Below, one piece after another: positions 1-5,405 of a stretch of DNA of 7,433 bases (the stretch's first letter is position 1; the number at the start of each line of letters is the position of its first letter). The DNA is from an uncultured Tabrizicola sp. (GTDB taxonomy: Bacteria; Pseudomonadota; Alphaproteobacteria; Rhodobacterales; Rhodobacteraceae). The stretch is taken from assembly GCA_937858255.1 (NCBI GenBank), contig CALLZQ010000808.1, positions 1-7,433 on the forward strand, given 5' to 3'. Made by a program: the position numbers and the translations under genes. Below the pieces are notes generated by a model, which saw only the letters and a program-made list of their open reading frames with translations, was not told the origin of the DNA and made no database searches.

Positions 1-885
1 GCGGTTGTGAATGCCGGCCGAGGACAGCGCGACAAAGCCCGGTCCAAGGCCATAGGTCTGCCCTGTATCGACATGCCAGCGCGGGACATGAAACGGCATT
101 TCGTCATAGCCGGCCTCGCGCAGCTGCGCCCGCTCAACCTCGCAGACATAGCGCGACAGCCACTTGCGCCCCTTGGTGCCCAGTCGAAAAAACGGCAGCC
201 AGTCGCTGTTCTTCAGGACATGGTGATAGAACGCAAACTTCTCGGTCGGCCGCTTTTCTGCCGCCTCGATCAGCTTGGCAGGCACCTGCCCCTTGAACAG
301 CCGGACAGCCGCCGGCGCAGTCAGCATGAAGCGCCGCACCACCTCGACCACGCCGCCCCAGGCATCGATATCGACCACGATTTCGGCCAGACTGACCGAA
401 ACATCCATGATCTTCTGCTCTTCCCGCACCAGCACATCATATTCGGCGGCATTGCCCAGCACGGCCAGGCTGCCGAATACCTGCATGGCAGTCGAATAAT
501 AGGGGCTGACCGATGGCCCGAAAGAGGTCAGGGTGCGCCGCGTCACCGCGTCAAACCACCGCTTTGCCTCGGGGTCGGCATTGGCGTCGTCATCGTCGCT
601 CTGAAAGCCAAACCAGCGGTTGGCCGGGTTGGTCATGGTGCCATAGAGCGTGGCGGCAAAGCTGTCGGCAGCGTAGATCGGCGCGCTGGATGATGGCCGC
701 TCGATGATCCGCCCGGCAGGATCGTCGAGACCAAACCCGCCCAGATGGGGCCGAAAGATGCGGGCGATATCGCGCCAAAGCGCCTCATGCTGCGCGCGGC
801 CGGTTTTCAGCTCGTCCCAGCGGCGGGCGGCCAGGTCGAATGCCTCGGTGCCCGTCAGTTGCGGGCCGGGGGTCATATCGCTCAT
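1..885 (-). CDS. Portal / head-tail connector protein, T7 gp8-like (partial, C-terminus cut by window edge)
   Basis: An ATG at 885 opens a frame of 295 codons without a stop down to base 1, so the C-terminal part (usually another 200-250 residues in this family) is missing. The protein resembles the bacteriophage head-to-tail connector family, the dodecameric ring at the head vertex through which DNA enters and leaves and to which the tail attaches. Visible family features are the N-terminal helical stretch RRWDELKTGRAQHEALWRDI (21-40) followed by RIFRP, the NPANRWFGF motif (87-94), the FGSLAVLGNAAEY segment (137-149), and the late block PFHVPRW (264-270) followed by YGLGPG (278-283). The ATG overlaps the stop of the upstream 61-residue gene as ATGA, which suggests translational coupling; the ribosome binding site is only a weak G-rich stretch. 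The family assignment is recognition from motifs and synteny with the terminases; I am confident of the class. Confidence 0.88.
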   Translation of the reverse strand, partial: MSDMTPGPQLTGTEAFDLAARRWDELKTGRAQHEALWRDIARIFRPHLGGFGLDDPAGRIIERPSSSAPIYAADSFAATLYGTMTNPANRWFGFQSDDDDANADPEAKRWFDAVTRRTLTSFGPSVSPYYSTAMQVFGSLAVLGNAAEYDVLVREEQKIMDVSVSLAEIVVDIDAWGGVVEVVRRFMLTAPAAVRLFKGQVPAKLIEAAEKRPTEKFAFYHHVLKNSDWLPFFRLGTKGRKWLSRYVCEVERAQLREAGYDEMPFHVPRWHVDTGQTYGLGPGFVALSSAGIHNR

Positions 886-1067
886 TTTGCCACCCCACCC
901 AGCGTGGCGGTGCTGGGAATGCCGGGTTGGCCGGTCAGGATATCACTGGCCGCGCCGGCGCGACGGCGGCGCAGGCGGCTTTCCAGATCGGACTGCCGCG
1001 CCGCTTCGCTGTTGTCGATCGCCGCCACCGGCGGCGCCGCGATCTTGGGGGATCCACCAAAACACAT
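882..1067 (-). CDS. Tiny virion-associated-type protein upstream of portal (T7 gp7.3-like position)
   Basis: This 61-residue protein starts with MCFGGSPK and continues with a Pro/Ala-rich segment, a charged patch (SDLESRLRRRRAG, 26-38) and a small-residue tail with DILTGQPG. The ATG at 1067 is preferred over an upstream in-frame start because AAAGGA lies about 7 nt before it. The gene starts 2 nt after the stop of the gp13-like gene and overlaps the portal start by 4 nt. Small proteins with an MC-GG start, an RRRR-x-G block and an ILTG motif are common just before portal genes in podovirus-like phages. In T7 the same position is held by gp7.3, a small protein of the virion and tail with a basic, Gly-rich end. 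Function by position is inference; no enzyme motif is visible. The gene itself is well supported by its ribosome binding site, packing and family-like sequence. Confidence 0.75.
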   Translation of the reverse strand: MCFGGSPKIAAPPVAAIDNSEAARQSDLESRLRRRRAGAASDILTGQPGIPSTATLGGVAK

Positions 1068-1069
1068 TT

Positions 1070-1594
1070 TCAGGTCCTTTCGGTTGCGCAAGCGGTGGGG
1101 GAATGGGCAGCGAGCCAGGCGAACTGGCGATAGGTGACGCTGCCGGTCAGGCCAAACCCCGGCATGTCACATTCATGGGCAAAGCCCAGCCGGGACAGCA
1201 GCAGCGATGCGGTCGGATGATCCGACCAGCAGCGCGCCTCGATCCGGTGAATGCCCCGGGCCAGCGCCTCGGCCGGCATCTGCCGGCGGATCGCGACGGC
1301 CAGCCGGGCCAGCGGCCGCGCAAAGCGCCGGTGATCGCGCGCCAGCAGCGCGGCAGCAGCCACCCCGGCCTGCCCGGTATTGGCCAGGCCAAAGACGGCA
1401 AAGGGGGTCCGCCCTGCCAGGGCGACAAAGGACAGGATGCGGAACGGCTCAACTCCGCGCCAGTCAGCCCAAAGGCTAATGCCGTTGCACCCGCCGCCGC
1501 GCACCAGCTCGGCCTCCATGAAATCATGGGCGTCCAGCTGCCGGAACACCGGCAGGGCCAGCATGTCATCCCAGGGCAGGACAGAGAGGGTCAT
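1070..1594 (-). CDS. GNAT-fold acetyltransferase-like phage protein, T7 gp13-like (DUF2833 type)
   Basis: This 174-residue protein resembles the T7 gp13 / DUF2833 family of phage proteins with an acetyltransferase-like fold; in T7, gp13 is needed for virion assembly. Supporting sequence: RILSFVALAGRTPFAVFGL (52-70) looks like the central beta strands. RIEARCWSDHPTASLLLSRL (117-136) followed by GFAHECDMPG looks like the last GNAT helix and strand, where other members have E-x-N-x-A-x-x-L-x-x-x-GF. I do not see a clear Q/R-x-x-G-x-G/A acetyl-CoA pyrophosphate loop, so it may be catalytically inactive and structural. The ATG at 1594 overlaps the stop of the upstream 91-residue gene as ATGA. T7 keeps gp13 downstream of the tail genes, whereas here it sits before the portal. 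Alternative: a GNAT enzyme modifying a host target. Confidence 0.72.
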   Translation of the reverse strand: MTLSVLPWDDMLALPVFRQLDAHDFMEAELVRGGGCNGISLWADWRGVEPFRILSFVALAGRTPFAVFGLANTGQAGVAAAALLARDHRRFARPLARLAVAIRRQMPAEALARGIHRIEARCWSDHPTASLLLSRLGFAHECDMPGFGLTGSVTYRQFAWLAAHSPTACATERT

Positions 1595-1866
1595 TGCTGG
1601 TCAGCCTCTACAGCTTCATAGGTCGCGGCAAAGATGTCAGGCTTGCAGGGGTAAAACTCTCCCTTCACCCCCTTGATGATCACGTCACCAACGTCAGCTT
1701 TGTGGTCACCTTCAAGGGTTGGAATAGTTATGGGAAGCCCAAGAGTAGCCTCCGTGCAGCACGGCGGCCTGCTTTGTTTTTGGGTGAAGTCGAAGATTTG
1801 GCTATGATTACAGCCATCGAATAGGACGGCCTCAATAACGACGGGTTTTTTTCTGAAGAACGGCAT
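1591..1866 (-). CDS. Small phage protein of unknown function (KPVVIEA-start, IKGVKGEFYPCKPDIF-type)
   Basis: This 91-residue protein reads MPFFRKKPVVIEAVLFDG at its start. A short Cys-containing middle (RPPCCTEATLG) follows, then IPTLEGDHKADVGDVIIKGV and GEFYPCKPDIFAATYEAV at the end. The start K-K-P-V-x-I-E-A-V-x-F-D-G and the end GD-x-IIKGVKGE-x-Y-PCKPDIF-x-x-TYE form a pattern I recognise from many phage hypothetical proteins; no biochemical function is known to me. I chose the ATG at 1866, which shares one base with the upstream stop (TGATG); a GTG at 1869 would add one residue. It overlaps the next gene as ATGA. Hand-counted GC is about 49% over 1681-1860, against about 70% at 1201-1260 in the next gene, which points to recent acquisition from another phage. 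Confidence 0.82.
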   Translation of the reverse strand: MPFFRKKPVVIEAVLFDGCNHSQIFDFTQKQSRPPCCTEATLGLPITIPTLEGDHKADVGDVIIKGVKGEFYPCKPDIFAATYEAVEADQQ

Positions 1867-2135
1867 CACAGCGCCCCCGCCTGGCGAATGGCGCGCCGGG
1901 CCTTTTGCGCCCAGACGGTCAGACCATTGGCCAGCCCCGCCGTGGTCTGGCAGGTGATGCCCAAATGAACGATATGCAGCACGCCGCTGCCCTTGGGACG
2001 CTCGGCAATGCGCGCCCCGGCGGCGGCCATTTCCTCGACCAGCAGGCCGCGCCCGCTGTCGTGGTTCATGGTCTCGATCTGCTTCACTGCCGCTTGCAGC
2101 GCGCCCAGATCAGGCGCCTTGGTGGCTTTGGTCAT
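1866..2135 (-). CDS. Hypothetical 89-residue phage protein next to Tad2-like gene
   Basis: I do not recognise this protein. It has 89 residues, opens with MTKATKAPDLGALQAAVKQI, predicted helical, then MNHDSGRGLLVEEMAAAGAR, then RPKGSGVLHIVHLG and a last helix rich in Ala and Arg (VWAQKARRAIRQAGAL). There is no signal peptide, membrane segment or catalytic motif that I can name; Cys occurs once (ITCQTT). The ATG at 2135 is preceded by AAAGGA about 6 nt upstream, a good ribosome binding site. It lies 22 nt after the Tad2-like gene and its stop overlaps the following gene by one base (TGATG). Base composition and codon use match the phage backbone, unlike the low-GC gene that follows. Position beside a probable anti-defence gene makes an accessory, host-facing role possible, but that is only guilt by association. 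Confidence 0.72.
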   Translation of the reverse strand: MTKATKAPDLGALQAAVKQIETMNHDSGRGLLVEEMAAAGARIAERPKGSGVLHIVHLGITCQTTAGLANGLTVWAQKARRAIRQAGAL

Positions 2136-2157
2136 TGGGTGTCCTTTCGGGTGTTTC

Positions 2158-2460
2158 TTACGCGGCGGCGGGGGCGACGATTTCCCAATCGTCAGCCAGC
2201 ATGTCGGTTTGTGACGCCAGCCAGCCGATCACCATCGAACCGTCGGCGGCGCGCATGTCGATGTGCGGCAGAAGGGTGATTTCCTTGAAATCGTCGCCCA
2301 ACTCCTCTGCCCGGTGACGCGCGGCATGGCCCGATTTTGCAAGGCCAGCAGGGAAAACCGAACCCGGGGTTAGCGCGATCCACATCCCCTTGCCGTTCCA
2401 GCCGGAACGCGCCACACGCGCACCGATTTTCAGCGCCTCAAGTGCCTCTCCAAAGTTCAT
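2158..2460 (-). CDS. tad2: DUF2829 / Tad2-like protein (putative Thoeris anti-defence)
   Basis: This 100-residue protein matches the DUF2829 family, now tied to Thoeris anti-defence 2 (Tad2). The N-terminal motif MNFGEALEALKIGARVARSG, then WNGKGMWIAL (21-30), is the family signature (x-F-x-EAL-x-x-LK-x-G-x-x-V-x-R-x-GWNGK-x-M). The C-terminal motif is also present: LLPHIDMRAADGSMVIGW (63-80), then LASQTDMLADDWEIV (81-95). Studied Tad2 proteins are small oligomeric sponges that bind cyclic ADP-ribose isomers made by the Thoeris TIR protein and so keep the effector silent. The ATG at 2460 lies 4 nt after the large-terminase stop, with GGAG about 9 nt upstream; longer in-frame extensions would run into the terminase and lie before the family start. 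Family membership is strong. Which signal it binds, and whether this copy works against a Thoeris system, is inference. The linker (31-62) is the least conserved part. Confidence 0.85.
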   Translation of the reverse strand: MNFGEALEALKIGARVARSGWNGKGMWIALTPGSVFPAGLAKSGHAARHRAEELGDDFKEITLLPHIDMRAADGSMVIGWLASQTDMLADDWEIVAPAAA

Positions 2461-2464
2461 TCCA

Positions 2465-4240
2465 TCACTCTCCATAGGGTTGGTGAATACTCCAGCCGGT
2501 GGACAGCCCGCCCGGCTGGTCGGGGGCCATGCGCGGCCCGCCGTTATGGCCCAGCAGGGCAGACTTGCCCGCCGGGAAGCTGATGGGGGACATGCCGTCG
2601 CCCCGCGATTTCGACAGCAGCAGATATTGCAGGCCATCCATGACGTTCGCCTCGGTCAGCCGCTTGTCCGGGACCTTGCGCTTGTCGCCCGAGGCGTCGA
2701 TTTCATCGGTCCAGACATAGCGGGCCTCAAGGCCCCGGATCAGGAGCCGGCAGGCGGGGTCGGGCAGCGGCCCCGGCTCGCCCCCGTGCATGAACCCCGG
2801 CGCGGCGCGCCCCGCCTCCAGCCGCGGCTGAATGCGGTTGGCGCCGATGCGCTGCGGTCGGATCGGAAACTCGGCTGCCTTGGCCACCGCGCGGTTCCAG
2901 GTGGCGTTTTCCTCGGCCTGCGCCGCGCCGCTTTCGCCCGCCACGTCACCAAAGCCGCCCTCGACGCGACAGCCGCGAAAGCGATCATCCAGCAGATCGC
3001 GCAGGCGGCGCCCGAACTCGGCGGAAACCAGCCGCTCCTTCGGGAAATGCGGCTCGGCCAGGATGCGCCAAGGGAACGGCGGCAGGAATGGCCCGTTCAC
3101 CGCCGCGCCCTTAAAGCCCTGGTCCAGCCCGATCAGCAGCGGCAAGCCCGGGTCGGGCACAATCGTGGTTTCGTTTACATGGATCCGGCGGCGGAACTCG
3201 CGCGCAAAGACAGGCTCACCCGCGCGCAGATAGGTGATCTTGTTGAACACCAGCCGGTCGAGCATATCGCCGCGCCCGTTCATCTTCATGGATGCGATCT
3301 GGCGGGGGTAATAGCTGGCCGACAGGTTTTTCAGGTTCTCGCACCCCGGCTCGCCATAGCCCGGCTGGTTGTAGAATGTGATGTTGATCTGGCGCGATCC
3401 TTCGGGCAGCCCCGAATTGATGACCTCCATCAGCTTGTCCCGCTCTTCCGTGGCGTGGAACAGCCGATAGGTCCAGTTTTCCTCGTCCGGGGCGTTGAAG
3501 TCGCAGATGATCTGCCCATAGCCGCGCAGCTCGGGCGGATACCCCTCGAAATGCTTGATGCCGGGCCAGCGGTCGATCCGGCCGATACCGGCGGTCAGCA
3601 CCTCGATCGGCACGGTATCGGTTTCGTTCAGCCAGATATCGGTCGTCTGCACCCCGCGCATGGATGCGGTCACGTCATCACCAAAGGCCATGAACTCCAC
3701 CCGGAATTCGATGGGGCCGTTGCCATCGTCAAACTCGATCACATGGGTGACAGGATCGCCGCGCCCGCCCGACCAGGTGCCAAGGGTCTTGGGATAGCTC
3801 TCCAGATAGCTGGGGATCGTCGTGGACCAAAGCTGACGGTAGGTCTCGCGCACCACCAGCAGTTTGTAGCGACGCCAGCCATCGATCGTGCTGCGTGGCA
3901 TCATGCAGGCGCGACGCAGGCGCGATTTCAGGACAGTCGTGGTCTTTCCACTGCCCACCGGCCCCTGAATGCCCACAACGTCGCTGTCATCCCAAAACAG
4001 GGCCTCAGAGACAGGGCCGGGAAAATCGCCGCCCTGGGCATCCGGCATCTTGTCAGCCTGCCCTGCGGCCGCTAGGCTTGCCACTGCCTCGGCCGCACCC
4101 ATCGCGGCCAGATCATCTGCCCGATCCTTCGACAGATCAGAGACTGCGCCACCCTCACCCATGGCCCCACCGGCCATTTCGGCGGGCGCACGCACGCACG
4201 CCCCCACACCCCGGCTGCCCGCTCCCAGTTTCGGCGTCAT
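2465..4240 (-). CDS. terL: Terminase large subunit (packaging ATPase-nuclease)
   Basis: This 591-residue protein is the motor and nuclease that pumps phage DNA into the prohead and cuts concatemers. ATPase domain: Walker A GPVGSGKT (93-100), an adenine/motif-II-like segment LLVVRETYRQLWST (127-140), and a Walker B-type strand TTDIWLNETD (199-208) with E206 as candidate catalytic base. The RNase H-like nuclease domain has candidate metal ligands D373 in LLIGLDQGF, D432 in GGFGDVAG and D535 in ANVMDGLQYLLL. The first ~85 residues are low complexity (Gly, Ala, Asp, Glu) and lie before the ATPase core. The start at 4240 is fixed by a strong AGGAGG 7 nt upstream and an ATGA overlap with the preceding ORF; the frame stays open to 4411 but without such a signal. 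It resembles terminases of podovirus-like phages. The Tad2-like gene follows after 4 nt. Confidence 0.93.
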   Translation of the reverse strand: MTPKLGAGSRGVGACVRAPAEMAGGAMGEGGAVSDLSKDRADDLAAMGAAEAVASLAAAGQADKMPDAQGGDFPGPVSEALFWDDSDVVGIQGPVGSGKTTTVLKSRLRRACMMPRSTIDGWRRYKLLVVRETYRQLWSTTIPSYLESYPKTLGTWSGGRGDPVTHVIEFDDGNGPIEFRVEFMAFGDDVTASMRGVQTTDIWLNETDTVPIEVLTAGIGRIDRWPGIKHFEGYPPELRGYGQIICDFNAPDEENWTYRLFHATEERDKLMEVINSGLPEGSRQINITFYNQPGYGEPGCENLKNLSASYYPRQIASMKMNGRGDMLDRLVFNKITYLRAGEPVFAREFRRRIHVNETTIVPDPGLPLLIGLDQGFKGAAVNGPFLPPFPWRILAEPHFPKERLVSAEFGRRLRDLLDDRFRGCRVEGGFGDVAGESGAAQAEENATWNRAVAKAAEFPIRPQRIGANRIQPRLEAGRAAPGFMHGGEPGPLPDPACRLLIRGLEARYVWTDEIDASGDKRKVPDKRLTEANVMDGLQYLLLSKSRGDGMSPISFPAGKSALLGHNGGPRMAPDQPGGLSTGWSIHQPYGE

Positions 4241-4491
4241 ACTGCCACCTCCTGACCTTTGGAACGGCTGCATGGGGTCGCCGCAAGGGGGAGAGAGACT
4301 GGCGCGCGATGGCCCCCCCGGGGGTCCGCCGGGCCGGGCGCGGGGCTGGCCGCGAAAGGGGGGGTGCCCTCGATCCGGCCCGGGCAGGTCAGGGCGAAGA
4401 GGGCGGCGCAAAAGGCATCGGGGGCCGAGGCGATGGGTGCGACCAGATCGGCAATCTTGTTATCCACCGCGCTTTTCAACAGTGAAATCAA
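4237..4491 (-). CDS. Small ORF between terminase subunits, unknown function
   Basis: This 84-codon ORF fills the gap between the two terminase genes exactly. It starts with TTG at 4491, overlapping the upstream stop as TTGA, with a GGAAGGGG purine run about 7 nt before it, and ends in an ATGA overlap with the large terminase. The first half looks like a protein: MISLLKSAVDNKIADLVAPI, then DAFCAALFALTCPGRIEG, an amphipathic, Cys-containing helix-like region. The second half is Pro/Ala/Gly/Arg-rich and contains two seven-base homopolymers (C7 at 4313-4319 and G7 at 4358-4364, plus-strand reading), so its sequence may be unconstrained or prone to slippage. I do not recognise a family. Its role could be simply translational coupling of the terminase subunits. 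The rare TTG start and poor second half lower confidence. Confidence 0.5.
   Translation of the reverse strand: MISLLKSAVDNKIADLVAPIASAPDAFCAALFALTCPGRIEGTPPFAASPAPGPADPRGGHRAPVSLPLAATPCSRSKGQEVAV
4246..4253 (-). promoter_or_regulatory. Strong Shine-Dalgarno fixing the large-terminase start
   Basis: On the minus strand AGGAGGTG stands here; its AGGAGG core (4253-4248) ends 7 nt before the ATG at 4240. This is the best ribosome binding site in the window and decides between the start at 4240 and the longer open frame up to 4411. Confidence 0.85.
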
Positions 4492-5120
4492 GGCTTTACC
4501 CCTTCCGTCCGATCCGACGCATCCGGCGCGATAGGCGCCACATCGCCAAGCTGTTGATTTTCCTGCACTTTGACCGGCAGCGGCGGCGGGGCTATCCGGC
4601 GGGCCTGCGGCGTCACATCGCGCGCCCGATCACCGCCCTGCAGCGGCTGCTGGCCCTGCCCGCCCGGCATCACCACCACCTGGACGGCTTGGCTCACCTG
4701 CACATCGGGCGTCACCTTGGCCAGCCCATAGGGCAACAGCGCATCCAGCGCCCGCACGGTCTGGGCATAGAAGGTCTCGAACAGCCGCAACCGCACCGAG
4801 GCCGGCGCCTGCCCGTGGCCATAGATCGCCAGCGCCACGGCCTCGGCCTTTTTCAGCGCCGCCATGACCGGCCCCTCGGGATCGTCCAGCGCCGCGACAT
4901 TGGCCAGCACATCCTCGGGCATCCGCAGGCCGCGCGCGGCCAGCAGCTCGCGCAGCTTGGACAGCGCCTTGCCCTTGCCCCGGCCAGCGCCGCCGGCCTC
5001 GGCATCCTCGGCACCGGCATCGCCCGGGAACAGCGACAGCTGCCCCAGATCGCGGGCCGCATCGATCCGCTTTGCGGCCTCGGCGGCCTGCTCCTGCCAC
5101 TGGTTTTCCGCCTTAGCCAT
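4488..5120 (-). CDS. Probable terminase small subunit (DNA-recognition packaging protein)
   Basis: This 210-residue protein precedes the large terminase by one small ORF and is its likely DNA-recognition partner. The start MAKAENQWQEQAAEAAKRID is a charged helix, followed by RDLGQLSLFPGD, a Gly/Ala/Glu linker, a helical core with LSKLRELLAARGLRMPEDVL, ALKKAEAVALAIY and RLRLFETFYAQTVRALDALL, then a Gln/Val strand region (VQVSQAVQVVVMPGG) and a disordered Pro/Gln-rich tail. Small terminases commonly have an N-terminal helical DNA-binding part, an oligomerising helical core and a flexible C-terminus, which fits, but I see no firm family motif, so the call rests mainly on position and layout. The ATG at 5120 has a G6 run 8 nt upstream (GGGGGG-TTTTGTGC-ATG). 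A TTG at 5141 would add seven residues but lacks a ribosome binding site. Alternative: an unrelated conserved phage protein in this slot. Confidence 0.62.
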   Translation of the reverse strand: MAKAENQWQEQAAEAAKRIDAARDLGQLSLFPGDAGAEDAEAGGAGRGKGKALSKLRELLAARGLRMPEDVLANVAALDDPEGPVMAALKKAEAVALAIYGHGQAPASVRLRLFETFYAQTVRALDALLPYGLAKVTPDVQVSQAVQVVVMPGGQGQQPLQGGDRARDVTPQARRIAPPPLPVKVQENQQLGDVAPIAPDASDRTEGVKP

Positions 5121-5124
5121 GCAC

Positions 5125-5148
5125 AAAACCCCCCTTTTCAAGGGTTTT
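5125..5148. other. Hairpin over the ribosome binding site of the small-terminase gene
   Basis: AAAACCC (5125-5131) pairs with GGGTTTT (5142-5148) across a 10-nt loop. In the minus-strand mRNA the 3' arm contains the G-run that serves as Shine-Dalgarno for the gene starting at 5120, so folding would hide it. The T4 tail on both strands also allows a weak bidirectional terminator. Function is inference. Confidence 0.45.
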
Positions 5149-5165
5149 CAAAGGCTTAGACCATC

Positions 5166-5182
5166 CACGACACGCTGTCGTG
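5166..5182. repeat. Perfect 7-bp dyad CACGACA-CGC-TGTCGTG
   Basis: CACGACA (5166-5172) and TGTCGTG (5176-5182) form a perfect inverted repeat with a 3-nt centre, 46 bases upstream of the small-terminase ATG. It is made of two of the cluster's repeats head to head, the form expected of an operator for a dimeric regulator. A hairpin in the transcript is also possible. Confidence 0.65.
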
Positions 5183-5206
5183 ACTGCGTTGCGGGCCGCG
5201 TCGTGG

Positions 5207-5223
5207 CTTTCTTTCTTTCTTTT
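5207..5223 (+). repeat. (CTTT)4 tetranucleotide run
   Basis: Four tandem CTTT units plus one T. The minus strand reads as a purine run AAAG repeated, directly next to a CCACGAC copy. It is the lowest-GC patch of the intergenic region and could serve as an unwinding or spacer element; no function is proven. Confidence 0.6.
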
Positions 5224-5241
5224 CAGGTAGATAGAGACAGA

Positions 5242-5265
5242 CACGACGCCACGACGCCACGACAC
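5242..5265 (+). repeat. Three tandem 8-mers CACGACGC, CACGACGC, CACGACAC
   Basis: An exact tandem array with 8-bp period. The first 16 bases are the exact reverse complement of the array at 5324-5339, giving a perfect 16-bp inverted repeat with a 66-bp centre. Confidence 0.8.
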
Positions 5266-5286
5266 AGTGGATATATCGTGCCTGCA

Positions 5287-5302
5287 CGCACATGCGCACA
5301 TG
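5287..5302 (+). repeat. Tandem 8-mer CGCACATG x2, with palindrome CACATGTG
   Basis: Two exact copies of CGCACATG (5287-5294, 5295-5302), again with 8-bp period, at the centre of the large inverted repeat. CACATGTG (5297-5304) is a perfect 8-bp palindrome. It differs in sequence from the CCACGAC family, so a second protein may bind here. Confidence 0.55.
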
Positions 5303-5323
5303 TGATAAGGGGGGCGAGATTTC

Positions 5324-5339
5324 GCGTCGTGGCGTCGTG
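5324..5339 (-). repeat. Two tandem 8-mers GCGTCGTG (inverted partner of 5242-5257)
   Basis: Two exact copies of GCGTCGTG, which is CACGACGC on the minus strand. They mirror the array at 5242-5257 base for base. Confidence 0.8.
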
Positions 5340-5347
5340 GCGACAGA

Positions 5348-5360
5348 TAACCCGTTGATG
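5348..5360 (-). promoter_or_regulatory. IHF-like binding site
   Basis: The minus strand reads CATCAACGGGTTA, which fits the integration host factor consensus WATCAANNNNTTR at all fixed positions except the first (C instead of A/T). It lies between two sub-clusters of the CCACGAC repeats. Host IHF bends DNA at origins, packaging sites and promoters. The consensus is loose, so a chance match remains possible. Confidence 0.35.
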
Positions 5361-5373
5361 CACAACGGAAAAA

Positions 5374-5405
5374 CCCACGACAAGACCCACGACAAACCCA
5401 CGACA
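5374..5405 (+). repeat. Three spaced copies of CCCACGACA at 11-12 bp period
   Basis: CCCACGACA occurs at 5374-5382, 5386-5394 and 5397-5405. The spacing is near one helical turn, so a bound protein would sit on one DNA face, as in iteron arrays. An inverted copy (GTCGTGGG, 5420-5427) follows. Confidence 0.75.

Noticed and set aside
2390..4075. 561-codon plus-strand open frame antisense to the large terminase
   Set aside because: It lies opposite a gene with clear Walker and nuclease motifs; composition is typical of a GC-rich antisense shadow. The same holds for plus-strand frames at 7-693, 704-1621, 3969-5159 and 5655-6872.
4241..4411. Extended large-terminase N-terminus
   Set aside because: The open frame gives low-complexity Pro/Gly/Arg sequence overlapping the preceding ORF; AGGAGG and the ATGA overlap favour 4240.
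4460..4468. DnaA-box-like TTATCCACC
   Set aside because: A single copy with one mismatch, inside an ORF and away from the repeat cluster; expected by chance.
5121..5141. Longer small-terminase start (TTG at 5141)
   Set aside because: TTG is rare, has no ribosome binding site before it, and the added residues would be encoded by the hairpin and Shine-Dalgarno of the ATG at 5120.
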